Source: Paenibacillus sp. GM2
Lineage (GTDB): Bacteria > Bacillota > Bacilli > Paenibacillales > Paenibacillaceae
DNA: 64,000 nucleotides
Assembly: GCF_900069005.2 (NCBI RefSeq)
Contig: NZ_LN831277.1
Coordinates: forward strand, 115,186-179,185
Direction: 5' to 3'
Shown: positions 1 through 9,978 of the stretch, piece by piece
How positions within the stretch are numbered: position 1 is the first letter of the stretch
Layout of the letters: every line of letters begins with the position of its first letter
Translations under genes and position numbers: made by a program
The notes under the pieces: generated by a model
The model's input: the letters and a program-made list of their open reading frames with translations, nothing else
What the model was told of the DNA's origin: nothing
Databases searched by the model: none

Positions 1-732
1 TTGCAGGCCCTGTATTTTATAATCCCTTCTATAGTGATGGGAGAGTTGTATAAGAAGCGGGCACCTGCTTTCCGAACAGTAATGATGGGAGCGGGCACGA
101 TATTGGTGGAATTTCTGCTAGTGCTGCTGATTAGCACAGTATTATTTGATTTTCATTTGTCTTGGGCGATTGAAGACATGATCAACACGATGATGGATCC
201 TTTTAAAAATGCTGCAGATAGCACAATAGGAACGGGTCTGGGCAGCAATTTAGTATGGTCCCCGGAGATGATTCAGCAATTCTCCTCTTTAACGGTACGA
301 CTGCTTCCATTTACACTGATTGTATGTTCGCTTATTATGGCGGCGGTAACTCAGGCGATCTCTCGTCCAACCTTGGGCAGTATGGGGTTGATCGTTCCGA
401 AAATGCCGGCGTTCCGCAACTGGCGCTTGCCGCGCTCCTTAATCTGGTATTATCTGCTTTGCCTAATCTTGAATATGCTTGGTGGAGCGGCTATAAGCGA
501 AGGGTTCCTCGGGACCATTTTAGTTAATCTAATGCCGTTATTACAGTTTTTATTTATGATTCAGGCTGCAAGCCTCTTCTTTTTCATAGCTTATCAACGC
601 AAGTGGAATCCGGTATTGCCTATATTGCTCGTTATCGCGATGGTCTTCATACCGTTTCTTCCGTTATGGATTGTCGGGATCGCAGACATTGCCTTTCCAC
701 TGCGTGACATGATTACGAAATCAAAACGATAG
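1..732 (+). CDS. yybS: DUF2232 membrane protein, YybS-like (5' end cut by window)
   Basis: The reading frame is open from the first base and probably begins upstream of the window; 243 residues are visible, against about 310 in B. subtilis YybS. Several hydrophobic segments are visible (about residues 25-50, 100-120, 145-165, 175-197 and 205-230), so this is a polytopic membrane protein. The position directly before gdpP and rplI is the conserved YybS position in Bacilli, and this carries most of the assignment. Its function is unknown. It ends 11 bases before gdpP, which suggests co-transcription. Confidence 0.75.
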   Translation: MQALYFIIPSIVMGELYKKRAPAFRTVMMGAGTILVEFLLVLLISTVLFDFHLSWAIEDMINTMMDPFKNAADSTIGTGLGSNLVWSPEMIQQFSSLTVRLLPFTLIVCSLIMAAVTQAISRPTLGSMGLIVPKMPAFRNWRLPRSLIWYYLLCLILNMLGGAAISEGFLGTILVNLMPLLQFLFMIQAASLFFFIAYQRKWNPVLPILLVIAMVFIPFLPLWIVGIADIAFPLRDMITKSKR

Positions 733-743
733 GGTGAAAAGGA

Positions 744-2726
744 ATGCCTAAACTTCTGCAAAAACGTTGGTATGGGTATCAGACCGTATGGGTATTTATG
801 CTCGAGCTACTGCTGGTCATATTTGTCTCCTATTACAACTGGATCCTCGGTCTGGTCAGTCTTTGCCTCGTTGGTGGATTAGCTTATGTTATGCTGCAGG
901 CGGAACGTCGCTTCCGTAAGGAACTGGTAAAGTATGTGACGGATCTGACTTACCGGATCAAGCGAGTAGAAGGCGAAGCGGTGAGTCGCTTGCCGTTTGG
1001 CCTTCTACTCTATGGCGAGGATCGTACAGTTGAATGGCATAACCGCTTCGTACTCGGTATGTTCGGTCGGGGGAGTGTGGTGGGTGTCTCCTTATCGGAG
1101 TTATTGCCGCCACTACCACAGCTGGTTCATGATAAGAAGGATCATGGAAATGGCAGGTCCTTGGTGGAAGTCATTGTGAATGAACGCTATTATGAGCTGA
1201 CGATCGATGCCGATGAACGAATGATATATATTCATGATATGACGGAGCTGGCTGTGCTGCGTGAGCGCTATGAGAACGAGAAGGTGGCGCTTGGGATCGT
1301 GATGCTCGATAATCTGGATGAAGCTGCACAGGGGATGGACGATCAGCAGCGGACGGCATTGATTGCCCGCGTGGCGACGGCGATTACCGATTGGGCGAAG
1401 CAATATCGCCTCTATCTGCGGCGGCTGTCGTCGGAACGGTATCTGATGATTATGAATCAGAAATCGCTGAACCAGCTGGAACAGAGCCGGTTCGTGATCC
1501 TCGACGAGGTCCGCGAGATGACGGCGGACCTCAAGGTGCCGATGACGCTGAGCATCGGCCTGGCCTTCGGCACCGAGAGCCTGAGCGAACTGGGCGAACT
1601 AGCCCAGTCCAGTCTGGATATGGCTCTCGGGCGGGGCGGGGACCAAGCCGCTGTGAAGGCGGGTCAACGCATGTCTTTCTACGGCGGCAAGACAGGCGCC
1701 GTAGAGAAGCGGACGCGTGTTCGGGCTCGCGTCATCGCGCACGCGCTGCGCGATCTGATGCAAGAGAGCGACCGCGTCATTATTATGGGCCATCGCGTCC
1801 CGGACTTTGACGTGATTGGCTCCTCGATCGGCGTGCTGAAAGCCGCCGATATGTACAACGTCGAGGCCCATATTGTGCTCGACGGCCCGAATCCGGGCAT
1901 TACCCGCCTTCTGGATCGCATCGAGCAGGAGGACGCCTTGTTAAGGCGCTTCGTTACACCTGAACAAGCGCTCAGCATGATGACGCCGAACACACTGCTT
2001 GTTCTGGTTGACACGCATAAGCCATCGCTGACGATGGAGCCGCGGCTCGTGAGCGCAGCAAAACGGGTTGTCGTTGTGGATCATCACCGCCGCGGTGAAG
2101 AGTTCATCAATGATGCCGTGTTGGTATATCTGGAGCCCTATGCTTCCTCAGCCGCAGAGCTGGTAACGGAACTGCTTCAATATATCCATGAGAAGGTGGA
2201 GCTCAGCCCATTGGAAGCAACGTCCTTGCTGGCCGGGATTACAGTAGATACGAAGCATTTTGCGCTTCATACGGGGTCCCGTACATTTGAGGCTGCGGCC
2301 TTCCTGCGGCGTATGGGGGCCGATACCGTCATGGTACAGCGGCTCCTGAAGGAGGACCTGCAGGAGTATATCGCCAAGGCGGACATTATCAAGCATGCCC
2401 GGATCATCTACAATCATATTGCGCTGGCTGTCACGGAGCCGAATCGCAAGATTCCACAGATGCTCATCGCTCAGGTGGCCGATACTTTGCTGAATATGAC
2501 CAATGTACTCGCCTCATTCGTCATTAGCGAGCGGCCGGATGGTTTAATAGGAATTAGCGCTCGTTCACTCGGGAGCATGAATGTCCAGGTCGTGATGGAG
2601 CGGCTTGGCGGCGGCGGACATTTAACGAACGCCGCAGCACAGTTAGAGGGCACCCAGGCCGAAGCAGAGAAGAGACTGCTGGAGGTACTGGAGCAAATAG
2701 ATAAGGAAGAGGGGTTATTCGAATGA
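744..2726 (+). CDS. gdpP: Cyclic-di-AMP phosphodiesterase GdpP
   Basis: A membrane-bound enzyme that hydrolyses c-di-AMP to pApA and so sets the level of this cell-wall and potassium second messenger. Two N-terminal membrane helices (about 13-30 and 34-53) are followed by a PAS-like region, a degenerate GGDEF domain (about 175-310), and DHH and DHHA1 domains. Metal-site residues are visible as H350, D354 and D356, the DHH triad D446-H447-H448, and the GGGGH motif ending at H626. At 660 residues it matches family length. The start has a GGTGA-type ribosome site. The stop overlaps the rplI start in ATGA, so the two are translationally coupled. Confidence 0.97.
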   Translation: MPKLLQKRWYGYQTVWVFMLELLLVIFVSYYNWILGLVSLCLVGGLAYVMLQAERRFRKELVKYVTDLTYRIKRVEGEAVSRLPFGLLLYGEDRTVEWHNRFVLGMFGRGSVVGVSLSELLPPLPQLVHDKKDHGNGRSLVEVIVNERYYELTIDADERMIYIHDMTELAVLRERYENEKVALGIVMLDNLDEAAQGMDDQQRTALIARVATAITDWAKQYRLYLRRLSSERYLMIMNQKSLNQLEQSRFVILDEVREMTADLKVPMTLSIGLAFGTESLSELGELAQSSLDMALGRGGDQAAVKAGQRMSFYGGKTGAVEKRTRVRARVIAHALRDLMQESDRVIIMGHRVPDFDVIGSSIGVLKAADMYNVEAHIVLDGPNPGITRLLDRIEQEDALLRRFVTPEQALSMMTPNTLLVLVDTHKPSLTMEPRLVSAAKRVVVVDHHRRGEEFINDAVLVYLEPYASSAAELVTELLQYIHEKVELSPLEATSLLAGITVDTKHFALHTGSRTFEAAAFLRRMGADTVMVQRLLKEDLQEYIAKADIIKHARIIYNHIALAVTEPNRKIPQMLIAQVADTLLNMTNVLASFVISERPDGLIGISARSLGSMNVQVVMERLGGGGHLTNAAAQLEGTQAEAEKRLLEVLEQIDKEEGLFE

Positions 2727-3166
2727 AGGTTATCTTCTTGAAGGATGTTAAGGGTCAAGGCAAAAAAGGGGAAATTAAAGAGGTTTCGGAAGGTTATGCA
2801 ACGAACTTCCTGATTCCGCGCGGACTGGTACGCCCGGCAACGGATGGCAACGTGAAGACGTTGGAGCATCAGACGGCGGCCGAACAGAAGCGCAAGGAGC
2901 AGGAGAAGCAGGACGCAATTACGCTTGGCAAGAAGCTGGAAGAAATGACGGTTGAGCTTCAAGCCAAAGCTGGCGAAGGCGGCCGTTTGTTCGGCGCAAT
3001 TACGAGCAAGCAAGTAGCTGAAGCTATGGGTAAAGCGGGTGTGAAGATCGACAAGCGCAAGATCGAGCTGGACGAGCCGATCCGTACGCTAGGTGTAACT
3101 CAGGTTAGCGTGAAGCTGCATCCTGAGGTGAAGGCAACATTCAAGGTACATGTAACGGAGGAGTAA
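2723..3166 (+). CDS. rplI: 50S ribosomal protein L9
   Basis: Structural protein of the large ribosomal subunit, bound near the base of the L1 stalk. The N-terminal half carries the typical L9 opening ([15 protein letters not shown]) and the NFLIPRG motif, followed by a long charged helix and the C-terminal RNA-binding lobe. At 147 residues it is full length. It overlaps gdpP by four bases and is followed after one base by dnaB; gdpP-rplI-dnaB is the conserved order in Bacilli. Confidence 0.99.
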   Translation: MKVIFLKDVKGQGKKGEIKEVSEGYATNFLIPRGLVRPATDGNVKTLEHQTAAEQKRKEQEKQDAITLGKKLEEMTVELQAKAGEGGRLFGAITSKQVAEAMGKAGVKIDKRKIELDEPIRTLGVTQVSVKLHPEVKATFKVHVTEE

Positions 3167-3167
3167 A

Positions 3168-4532
3168 ATGAGCAGCACTGATCTGTTTTACGACCGGATC
3201 CCCCCGCAAAATCTGGAGGCGGAACAGGCCGTGCTCGGAGCGATTTTGCTTCAGTCTGAAGCGCTAATCACTGCGATGGAGCGGGTGAGGACCGAGGACT
3301 TCTATGATAAGCCCCATCAGCTAATTTTTGAAGCAATGGTACAGCTTGGAGAAGAGGGGCAACCTATCGACCTCGTTACGCTGACCTCGCGCTTGCAGGA
3401 TCGGGGGGAGCTGGAGGATACCGGCGGTGTCAGTTATCTGGCTAAGCTGGCTCATGCAGTGCCTACAGCTGCAAATGTGGAATACTATGCGCAGATAATT
3501 GAAGAGAAGTCGATGCTCCGGCGCCTGATCCGGACGGCAACTCAGATCGTGAGCGAGGGATATACCGGCGGAGAGGATGTCTCTTCGCTGTTAAGCGACG
3601 CCGAGCGGCGCATCCTGGAAATATCGAACCGCCGCTCCGGCAGCGGGTTTGTCGCGATTCGCGATGTTGTGATGGAAGTATTCGAGCGCGTTGAAGAACT
3701 GCATCAGAATAAGGGGACAACCACGGGGATTCCTTCCGGGTTCGTCGATCTCGACAAGATGACGTCAGGCTTCCAGCGCAATGATCTCATTATCGTGGCG
3801 GCGCGTCCTTCTGTAGGTAAGACGGCCTTTGCACTGAATATAGCCCAGAATGTGGCGGTCCGGGCCAAAGAGACCGTCGCGATCTTCAGTCTGGAAATGT
3901 CAGCCCCTCAGCTCGTACAGCGGATGATTTGTGCAGAAGCCAATCTGGACGCGGGTGTGATGCGGACGGGCGACTTTAAGGGTGATGATGACTGGGCCAA
4001 GCTGACGATGGGTATAGCGGCTTTGTCGGAAGCCGAGATTTATATTGACGATACCCCGGGGGTAACGGTTGCCGATATTCGTTCGAAATGCCGCCGTCTC
4101 AAGAAGGAGAAAGGGCTTGGAATGATTGTTATCGATTATCTTCAGCTCATTCACGGACGGGGTAAGCCGGGCGAGAACCGACAACAGGAGGTATCTGAGA
4201 TCTCCCGGACATTGAAGCAAATCGCGCGGGAACTGGAAGTGCCGGTTATCGCACTGTCTCAGCTAAGCCGGGGCGTGGAGCAGCGTCAGGATAAGCGTCC
4301 GATGATGTCCGACCTTCGGGAATCAGGTTCTATCGAGCAGGATGCCGATATCGTAGCCTTCTTATACCGTGATGATTACTATAATCAGGAGACAGAGAAG
4401 AAGAATATTATTGAGATTATTATCGCAAAGCAGCGGAACGGCCCGGTGGGGACGGTCGAGCTGGTCTTTTTGAAGAATTTCAATAAATTCGCGAACTATG
4501 AACGGGCGCACACCGATGCGTTCGCTGGATAA
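3168..4532 (+). CDS. dnaB: Replicative DNA helicase DnaB (DnaC in B. subtilis naming)
   Basis: Hexameric 5'-3' helicase that unwinds DNA at the replication fork. The N-terminal primase-interaction domain (about 1-150) is followed by the RecA-like motor with Walker A ARPSVGKT (K218), a Walker B region ending in IDYLQLI, and the C-terminal SDLRESGSIEQDAD stretch. At 454 residues it has the usual length. The start lies one base after the rplI stop with GGAGGAG just upstream. The gene contains no intein. Confidence 0.99.
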   Translation: MSSTDLFYDRIPPQNLEAEQAVLGAILLQSEALITAMERVRTEDFYDKPHQLIFEAMVQLGEEGQPIDLVTLTSRLQDRGELEDTGGVSYLAKLAHAVPTAANVEYYAQIIEEKSMLRRLIRTATQIVSEGYTGGEDVSSLLSDAERRILEISNRRSGSGFVAIRDVVMEVFERVEELHQNKGTTTGIPSGFVDLDKMTSGFQRNDLIIVAARPSVGKTAFALNIAQNVAVRAKETVAIFSLEMSAPQLVQRMICAEANLDAGVMRTGDFKGDDDWAKLTMGIAALSEAEIYIDDTPGVTVADIRSKCRRLKKEKGLGMIVIDYLQLIHGRGKPGENRQQEVSEISRTLKQIARELEVPVIALSQLSRGVEQRQDKRPMMSDLRESGSIEQDADIVAFLYRDDYYNQETEKKNIIEIIIAKQRNGPVGTVELVFLKNFNKFANYERAHTDAFAG

Positions 4533-4572
4533 TCAAAGCACACTTGGACATAATATAGAGAACATCTTCCAT

Positions 4573-4616
4573 ATTCCCGAACAATCCTACGGACATCCGT
4601 TTGATTGTTCGTTTTT
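4573..4616. promoter_or_regulatory. Paired inverted PurBoxes (PurR operator) before purA
   Basis: Two inverted copies of a PurBox-like sequence lie at 4573-4585 (ATTCCCGAACAAT) and on the other strand at 4604-4616 (AAAAACGAACAAT). Each matches 12 of 13 positions of the known consensus AWWWCCGAACWWT. The gap is 18 bases, or 16 if 14-base boxes are counted, close to the spacing of B. subtilis PurR operators. They sit directly upstream of the purA promoter candidate. The inner nine bases also form a perfect hairpin followed by T6, so the site may double as a dnaB terminator. Confidence 0.65.
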
Positions 4617-4619
4617 TAT

Positions 4620-4648
4620 TTGACTTTGAAAAATGAGGCTGGTAAACT
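4620..4648 (+). promoter_or_regulatory. Probable sigma-A promoter of purA
   Basis: TTGACT (4620-4625), a 17-base spacer and TAAACT (4643-4648) lie just downstream of the PurBox pair. A hairpin with GCTGCT/AGCAGC arms (4655-4670) followed by a T-run lies in the untranslated leader. The ribosome site GGCGGGGGA is at 4772-4780. Confidence 0.45.
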
Positions 4649-4786
4649 TGTATTGCTGCTCAGAAGCAGCGCTTTTTGTGGTTGTTCAGTAGGAAGCCTT
4701 AGAGGCTGGGGCGAGCAGGTTATCAGCGCTCCACTCATCATTTTTAATAAAAAGGTGCGAGTTCAGCACCAGGCGGGGGAATGTAC

Positions 4787-6073
4787 ATGTCAACGGTAGT
4801 CGTTGTAGGGACCCAATGGGGAGACGAAGGCAAAGGTAAAATCACGGATTTTCTGGCGGAAAGCGCAGATGTGGTGGCCCGTTATCAAGGCGGCAACAAT
4901 GCCGGTCACACGATCCTGATTGACGATAAGAAGTACAAACTCAGCCTGATTCCGTCAGGTGTCTTCTATGAAGATAAGAAATGTGTTATCGGCAACGGGA
5001 TGGTTGTTAACCCGGCTGCCTTGCTTGAAGAAATCAATTATATCCATGAGAATGGCTTCAGCACGAAAAATCTGGTCATCAGTGACCGTGCTCATGTCAT
5101 CATGCCATATCATATGCTGCTTGATGCGCTTGAAGAGGACCGCAAAGGACCCAATAAGATCGGTACAACTCGCAAGGGGATCGGCCCGGCTTATATGGAC
5201 AAAGCGGCGCGGAACGGGATTCGGATTGCGGATTTGATGGATCCCGAAGAGTTTGAAATGAAGCTTCGTCAATTGATGAAGGAGAAAAATCAGGTGATTC
5301 AGCAGGTCTACGGGGCAGAGCCGCTTGATGTCGAAGAGGTGTTGAAGCAATATTTGGAGTATGCCGAAGTAATTCGTCCTTATGTGACCGATACTTCCGT
5401 CGTGCTAAACGATGCGATTGACGCGAAGCGGAAAGTACTGTTTGAAGGGGCACAGGGCGTTATGCTCGACATCGACCAAGGTACTTATCCGTTCGTTACT
5501 TCCTCCAACCCGTCCGCCGGGGGGGTCTGCATCGGTTCTGGCGTAGGTCCTTCGCGAATTGACCAAGTTATCGGTGTTGCTAAATCTTATACGACACGAG
5601 TAGGGGATGGGCCGTTCCCAACAGAGTTAAATGATGAAGTTGGCGATACTATTCGCGAGACAGGACATGAGTATGGTACGGTTACCGGCCGTCCACGCCG
5701 TGTTGGTTGGTTCGATAGTGTGGTTGTACGCCATGCGCGCCGCGTAAGCGGGCTGACGGGGTTGTCGCTGAACTCAATCGATGTATTGACCGGACTGAAG
5801 ACGGTCAAGATCTGCACGGGCTACAAGTACCGTGGAGAGATTATCACGCATTATCCGGCTAGCTTGAAGATGCTGGCAGAGTGTGAAGCCATCTATGAAG
5901 AGCTGCCAGGCTGGTCCGAGGATATTTCCGCTGCGAAGACCCTTGAGGATCTGCCTGTGAACGCCCGCAATTATGTGCAGCGCGTGTCTGAGCTGACCGG
6001 AATTCCGATTGCTATCTTCTCGGTTGGCCGCAATCGCAGCCAGACGAATCAAGTATTGCCAATTTACGAATAA
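4787..6073 (+). CDS. purA: Adenylosuccinate synthetase
   Basis: Catalyses GTP-dependent joining of IMP and aspartate to adenylosuccinate, the first committed step to AMP. The GTP-binding loop GDEGKGK (catalytic D13) and H41 in NNAGHT are present, as are GPAYMDK and the C-terminal SVGRNRSQT region. The product is 428 residues, close to the 430 of the B. subtilis enzyme. The ATG at 4787 is preferred over the in-frame ATG at 4781 because the latter abuts the GGCGGGGGA ribosome site, leaving no spacing. It is transcribed alone, between a PurR operator and a strong terminator. Confidence 0.98.
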   Translation: MSTVVVVGTQWGDEGKGKITDFLAESADVVARYQGGNNAGHTILIDDKKYKLSLIPSGVFYEDKKCVIGNGMVVNPAALLEEINYIHENGFSTKNLVISDRAHVIMPYHMLLDALEEDRKGPNKIGTTRKGIGPAYMDKAARNGIRIADLMDPEEFEMKLRQLMKEKNQVIQQVYGAEPLDVEEVLKQYLEYAEVIRPYVTDTSVVLNDAIDAKRKVLFEGAQGVMLDIDQGTYPFVTSSNPSAGGVCIGSGVGPSRIDQVIGVAKSYTTRVGDGPFPTELNDEVGDTIRETGHEYGTVTGRPRRVGWFDSVVVRHARRVSGLTGLSLNSIDVLTGLKTVKICTGYKYRGEIITHYPASLKMLAECEAIYEELPGWSEDISAAKTLEDLPVNARNYVQRVSELTGIPIAIFSVGRNRSQTNQVLPIYE

Positions 6074-6100
6074 TTCAAGTTCAAAGCGTACGAAGAATAG

Positions 6101-6146
6101 AAAAGCCGCTTTAAGAGAGGATCAGCCGCTCTTGTAGCGGCTTTTT
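6101..6146 (+). terminator. Rho-independent terminator of purA
   Basis: AGCCGCT (6124-6130), a 5-base loop and AGCGGCT (6136-6142) run into T5. A second AGCCGCT at 6104-6110 could pair with the same 3' arm, so two mutually exclusive stems are possible. Confidence 0.85.
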
Positions 6147-6236
6147 GCTGTATACGGGCAAACCTAAGTGGAGGTGGGCGTATCCTTCCGGAGGGAACAT
6201 CGCTTCGTAGGCATCTGCTTAGGATGAACTCAAAAA

Positions 6237-6384
6237 TCGATGACGAGTAGTCTTCCGATTTACTTCGTGTTAGATATAGAATTTCCAAGTTGTCAGCAGG
6301 GCTGATGAAATTCTATATCGCAAGAAAACCTGCCATCAGGTCGCGGTCGCTCTCCCTTGGATTAACTTCAATCGGGTTTTCTTA
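6237..6384. repeat. Two-hairpin intergenic element, copy 1
   Basis: An untranslated stretch homologous to 32535-32696. A perfect 12-bp stem (6274-6285 with 6307-6318) encloses a loop containing TCAGCAG. It is followed by CGC and a second stem formed by AAGAAAACC (6322-6330) and GGTTTTCTT (6375-6383). Both copies share TCGATG.CGAG, TATAGAATT, TTCTATATCGCAAGAA and ATTAACTT, and the stem pairing is kept in both. This looks like a structured RNA or a small dispersed repeat; the family was not recognised and the transcribed strand is unknown. The rest of 6147-6524 shows nothing further. Confidence 0.5.
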
Positions 6385-6524
6385 TTAAAAGTGGACTTTT
6401 GAACAACCTCCATAAGTATATTTTGTTGAAAAATAGAGGTTGAATTCCAACTCTGCCGTCCATACTGTTGATAGAATGCCGGAAGATACATAGATCGATA
6501 GGCTGACCAGAAGGAGGAAATCGA

Positions 6525-7232
6525 ATGAAGTGGATGTGGCGGCTGCTTAAGCTGTCTGTTACAGCTATTGTCGTTAGCTTGCTTACGGTAATGACGACAG
6601 GCTATGTAGTGAATTCGTATATTCAGTCATTGCTAGGCAGTTATAATATACCGATTGCTGAAGAAGCTCCAACTTTGGGGGGGATGTTCAAAGGCATGCT
6701 CGGGTTTGGAGGCAAAGCCGGGAATAAGGTGGCAGATAAATCGGGAACGGAGAAGGAGATGCCGGATCAAACAGCGGATGCAGGCGGATTAGGAACTCTC
6801 CCTGGAACGGGGAGCGATACTGGCTCGGGGGCTGGTGATGACTCCGCTACGAATCAGGAGGGCTCTGACAAGACTGTTGAAGGAAAAGCAGGAGAAGCTG
6901 ACAAGCCGACAGGAGCCGAACAAGAGAATGGCCAAACGCCTGAGGATTCGGTTGCAGCGATGGGGGGCATATCCTCTCAATCAGGACAGCAGGGAGATGT
7001 GCTGGTTACCCCAGATGATCTAATCGCAAGGAAGGATCAGCTGCCTGATCAGGAGAAGGAGGAAGTGTTCAAGATTCTCATGACCAAGCTGCCTCAGGAG
7101 GAGATGCAGAAGCTGACCGAGGCGATGGAGGATGGATTAACAGAGACGGAAATGATAGAAATTGAGCAGGTTTTGTCTAAATATTTGGATAAGACGGAGT
7201 ATACTAAAATGATGAATATATTAAAAAAGTGA
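6525..7232 (+). CDS. Membrane-anchored hypothetical protein
   Basis: Not recognised as a named family. The 235-residue product has one N-terminal membrane segment (about residues 7-30). It is followed by a low-complexity linker rich in Gly, Asp, Glu, Ser and Thr (about 60-160). The helical C-terminal part (about 165-235) is charged and ends in KMMNILKK. The start has a good ribosome site (AGAAGGAGG). An extracytoplasmic or linker-tethered role is plausible. It stands alone between the purA terminator and its own terminator at 7377. Confidence 0.8.
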   Translation: MKWMWRLLKLSVTAIVVSLLTVMTTGYVVNSYIQSLLGSYNIPIAEEAPTLGGMFKGMLGFGGKAGNKVADKSGTEKEMPDQTADAGGLGTLPGTGSDTGSGAGDDSATNQEGSDKTVEGKAGEADKPTGAEQENGQTPEDSVAAMGGISSQSGQQGDVLVTPDDLIARKDQLPDQEKEEVFKILMTKLPQEEMQKLTEAMEDGLTETEMIEIEQVLSKYLDKTEYTKMMNILKK

Positions 7233-7376
7233 GTTCTAGCTTCATTCAACCTTCTCAGTGCTGAAAAACCGACCTTTTGAACATGTGCATTTCAGGTTTT
7301 ATTCTCAGCATTGCAGGCAATATTCACATAAATGTAAATTATATACTAGGACAGCCAATTACATGAAATAGTTAGC

Positions 7377-7402
7377 AAACCCGCTTGTGGCGCGGGTTTT
7401 TC
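7377..7402 (+). terminator. Rho-independent terminator
   Basis: AAACCCGC (7377-7384), a 7-base loop and GCGGGTTTTT (7392-7401) form a compact GC-rich hairpin with a T-run. It ends the transcript of the hypothetical gene upstream. Confidence 0.82.
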
Positions 7403-7529
7403 TTATGTTTACCTAGAGTTGAAATCCCTTACCTGGCTATGATAAAGTATTAACTAGTTGTAAAAGGTTAAGATTTTGAAACTATTTAATTTGTTGTCGT
7501 ATATAGTCGATATGGAAAAGGAGATCAGT

Positions 7530-9086
7530 ATGAGAGGTTTCAGGGGAAATCGGTGGCAGCTATGGCGCAAGAAATCTGAGATTGCATCCATGGGCAGTCG
7601 CCCGGAAAACAATCAAGAGATATCCGAGCACCACGAGGCCGTTCCGGCAGCCACAGGCCGCCGTCGTAAGACCCGTGTAATTGTGGCTAGCGCGATTGCT
7701 GCTATCGTACTTGCGGGTACTGTCTACTTTGCAGGTCAACAATACGTTGAAGCGAATATGGTGCCTTATTACCGGGTGTATGTGAACGGGCAAGAGATTG
7801 GTATGATTTCGAATGAAGGGCAATTACAGGCTCTGTACCAGCAGAAGGAGCAAGAATTAAATCAGAAATATCCCCAGGCACAAATGGGATTATATACAGA
7901 TGGCATCACTACGGTGATGGAGAAATCATATAAGGCGGAGGTCGATTCGGAACAGACGCTGGCGAAGCTGGGCGGTATGCTTAAGGGTTATGCCCAGGGA
8001 GTTGAGCTAAGAGTCGACGGCAAATTGATCGGGATTGTGAAGGATCAGGCTACGGCGGATGAGGTACTGAGTACGCTGCAAGGCAAGTTCGCTCCACAGA
8101 CGAAGACGGCGCAAGGCTTCGCTGCAAAGGTAAAGAGAACAGGCGGTATTCAGCAGACAACAGCAGCCGTCGAAGATAAGCATGGAACTACGATCGAATC
8201 GGTGAAGATCAAGGAGGATGTCGCCAAGGTTGCTACCAAGACGGATCCGAACAAGGTCATGAATGTAAATGAGGCGGTTGAGCGAATTCTGCAGGGAGAA
8301 GAGTCGGCGATTACATATGAGGTTCGGGAAGGTGATACGATCTCCTCAATCGCTAAGAAATTTGCAATCACCCAGCACGAATTGAAGGTGAACAATCCGG
8401 AAATCAAAGAGTTCACTATGCAAATCGGTGAAGTACTGAGCATTAAGGCAGTTCAGCCGTCGCTTACAGTTCGTACGGTAGAACGGGTATCTGAGGAGAT
8501 AACGACCGAGCCGCAGGTTGAGATTCGCAAGAGTGACAGCATGCGTTCTGGAGAATCTAAGATAATTGCCGAGGGTTCCAGTGGTCTTAAGACGGTTGAA
8601 TACCGGATTACCAAAGAGAACGGTGAAGTGATTGCTGAGGAGTGGCTTGGTCAGACGGTAACGAAGCAGTCTTCGCCGAAAATTGTTCTGAAAGGTACAA
8701 AGGTGGTTCTTGGCGAGGGATCTGGCGATTTCGCTTGGCCGGTATCGGGAGCCCGCTTAACCAGCAGCTTCGGTAAACGCTGGGGCAAGACGCATAAGGG
8801 CGTTGACCTTGTATCCAGCAACAAGACCATTATGGCTGCCGACGATGGTGTGATCACCTTTGCCGGTCAGAAATCGGGATATGGCAATTGCATTATCGTC
8901 GATCACAAGAATGGATATGAGACGTTGTACGGTCATTTGAGCAAGATCAGCGTCAAGAAGGGACAAGTTGTTGAGAAAGGCTCAAAGATTGGCGTCATGG
9001 GCAATACAGGAAGATCCACAGGGACCCATCTTCACTTTGAAATCCATAAGAACGGCGGCTTGCAAAATCCGTTGAAATACCTATAA
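7530..9086 (+). CDS. LysM/G5 domain M23 metallopeptidase
   Basis: Membrane-anchored cell-wall endopeptidase. A cytoplasmic basic N-terminus leads into one membrane helix (about 48-66), then an extracellular coil, a LysM module (about 262-308, YEVREGDTISS), a G5-like module (about 310-400) and a C-terminal M23 (LytM-type) domain. Zinc-ligand residues are seen as H422 and D426 in HKGVD and H500/H502 in HLHFE, so the peptidase should be active. The ATG at 7530 has AAAAGGAGAT six bases upstream; the in-frame ATGs at 7476 and 7512 lack such a site. Its position just before walRK suggests a role in the wall growth those regulators control. Confidence 0.9.
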   Translation: MRGFRGNRWQLWRKKSEIASMGSRPENNQEISEHHEAVPAATGRRRKTRVIVASAIAAIVLAGTVYFAGQQYVEANMVPYYRVYVNGQEIGMISNEGQLQALYQQKEQELNQKYPQAQMGLYTDGITTVMEKSYKAEVDSEQTLAKLGGMLKGYAQGVELRVDGKLIGIVKDQATADEVLSTLQGKFAPQTKTAQGFAAKVKRTGGIQQTTAAVEDKHGTTIESVKIKEDVAKVATKTDPNKVMNVNEAVERILQGEESAITYEVREGDTISSIAKKFAITQHELKVNNPEIKEFTMQIGEVLSIKAVQPSLTVRTVERVSEEITTEPQVEIRKSDSMRSGESKIIAEGSSGLKTVEYRITKENGEVIAEEWLGQTVTKQSSPKIVLKGTKVVLGEGSGDFAWPVSGARLTSSFGKRWGKTHKGVDLVSSNKTIMAADDGVITFAGQKSGYGNCIIVDHKNGYETLYGHLSKISVKKGQVVEKGSKIGVMGNTGRSTGTHLHFEIHKNGGLQNPLKYL

Positions 9087-9123
9087 TATCGCAATCATTA
9101 CAAGTTATATCATCAATTTGGCG

Positions 9124-9157
9124 AAGGACCTGGCCGATAACGACCGGGTCCTTTTTT
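9124..9157 (+). terminator. Rho-independent terminator
   Basis: AAGGACCTGG (9124-9133) pairs with the ACCGGGTCC side (9143-9151), followed by T6. It separates the M23 peptidase gene from the wal operon. Confidence 0.85.
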
Positions 9158-9212
9158 ATGCTCAAATACGGATAAGAAATATCTATAGGTTATGAAGAGG
9201 ATTGTCTGATAT

Positions 9213-9220
9213 GGTAAGAT
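9213..9220 (+). promoter_or_regulatory. Possible extended -10 element of the wal operon
   Basis: GGTAAGAT preceded by T (TGGTAAGAT from 9212) fits an extended -10 box 45 bases before walR. No good -35 box is visible, so this is tentative. Confidence 0.3.
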
Positions 9221-9264
9221 AGTAAGAGATTGGTCAAGCCTGAAGGTATGGGGTGAATAAAGCG

Positions 9265-9978
9265 ATGCAAGGGAAAATACTCGTAGTTGATGACGAACAG
9301 CCAATTGCGGACATTCTTAAATTTAATCTGGAGAAAGAGGGATACGAGGTTATACTCGCTTTCGATGGTATCGCCGCGGTTGAGCTTGCGTTCTCTGAGC
9401 AACCCGATCTGATTCTGCTTGACCTGATGCTGCCTGGCAAGGACGGCATGGATGTCTGCAAGGAGGTTCGATCCAAGCTGGAGACTCCGATTATTATGCT
9501 GACCGCCAAGGACGGAGAAATTGACAAAGTACTGGGCCTTGAGCTTGGCGCGGATGATTATGTGACCAAGCCCTTCAGTACGCGGGAACTGTTGGCCCGG
9601 GTGAAGGTGCAAATGCGCCGACAGCAGAAGCCAGCTGCGTTGGAGGAGCCGGAGGAACGGCAGGGAATCAGCTTGTTCGAGCTGTTTATTGATACGAATA
9701 TGTATACGGTATACAAGAATGGGGAGCCGCTTGATCTGACACATCGGGAGTTTGAGCTGCTCTACTATTTGGTGAGGAATACGGGGAAAGTGATGACCCG
9801 TGAGCATCTGCTGCAAGCGGTATGGGGATATGAATACTTCGGCGATGTACGGACCGTGGACGTAACGATCCGCCGGCTGCGGGAGAAGATCGAGAATGAT
9901 CCGAGCAAGCCGGAATATATACTGACGCGGCGTGGTCTGGGATATATGATGCGTAGTTCCAAGGTGGGTGGTTTTTAG
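9265..9978 (+). CDS. walR: Two-component response regulator WalR
   Basis: OmpR-family transcription factor (essential in B. subtilis) controlling autolysins and wall metabolism. Residues 1-120 form the receiver domain with acidic D9/D10 and phospho-acceptor D53 in [13 protein letters not shown]; residues about 135-237 form the winged-helix DNA-binding domain ([16 protein letters not shown]). The chosen ATG at 9265 is preceded by GGGGTGA at eight bases and gives the usual [11 protein letters not shown] start. The GTG at 9253 would overlap that site. It is followed with no gap by walK. Confidence 0.98.
   Translation: MQGKILVVDDEQPIADILKFNLEKEGYEVILAFDGIAAVELAFSEQPDLILLDLMLPGKDGMDVCKEVRSKLETPIIMLTAKDGEIDKVLGLELGADDYVTKPFSTRELLARVKVQMRRQQKPAALEEPEERQGISLFELFIDTNMYTVYKNGEPLDLTHREFELLYYLVRNTGKVMTREHLLQAVWGYEYFGDVRTVDVTIRRLREKIENDPSKPEYILTRRGLGYMMRSSKVGGF

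Noticed and set aside
1391-1810. Second reading frame of 139 residues inside gdpP
   Set aside because: It lies within the GC-rich part of gdpP, is very rich in Arg, Gly and Ala, and has no ribosome site; it is an out-of-frame shadow.
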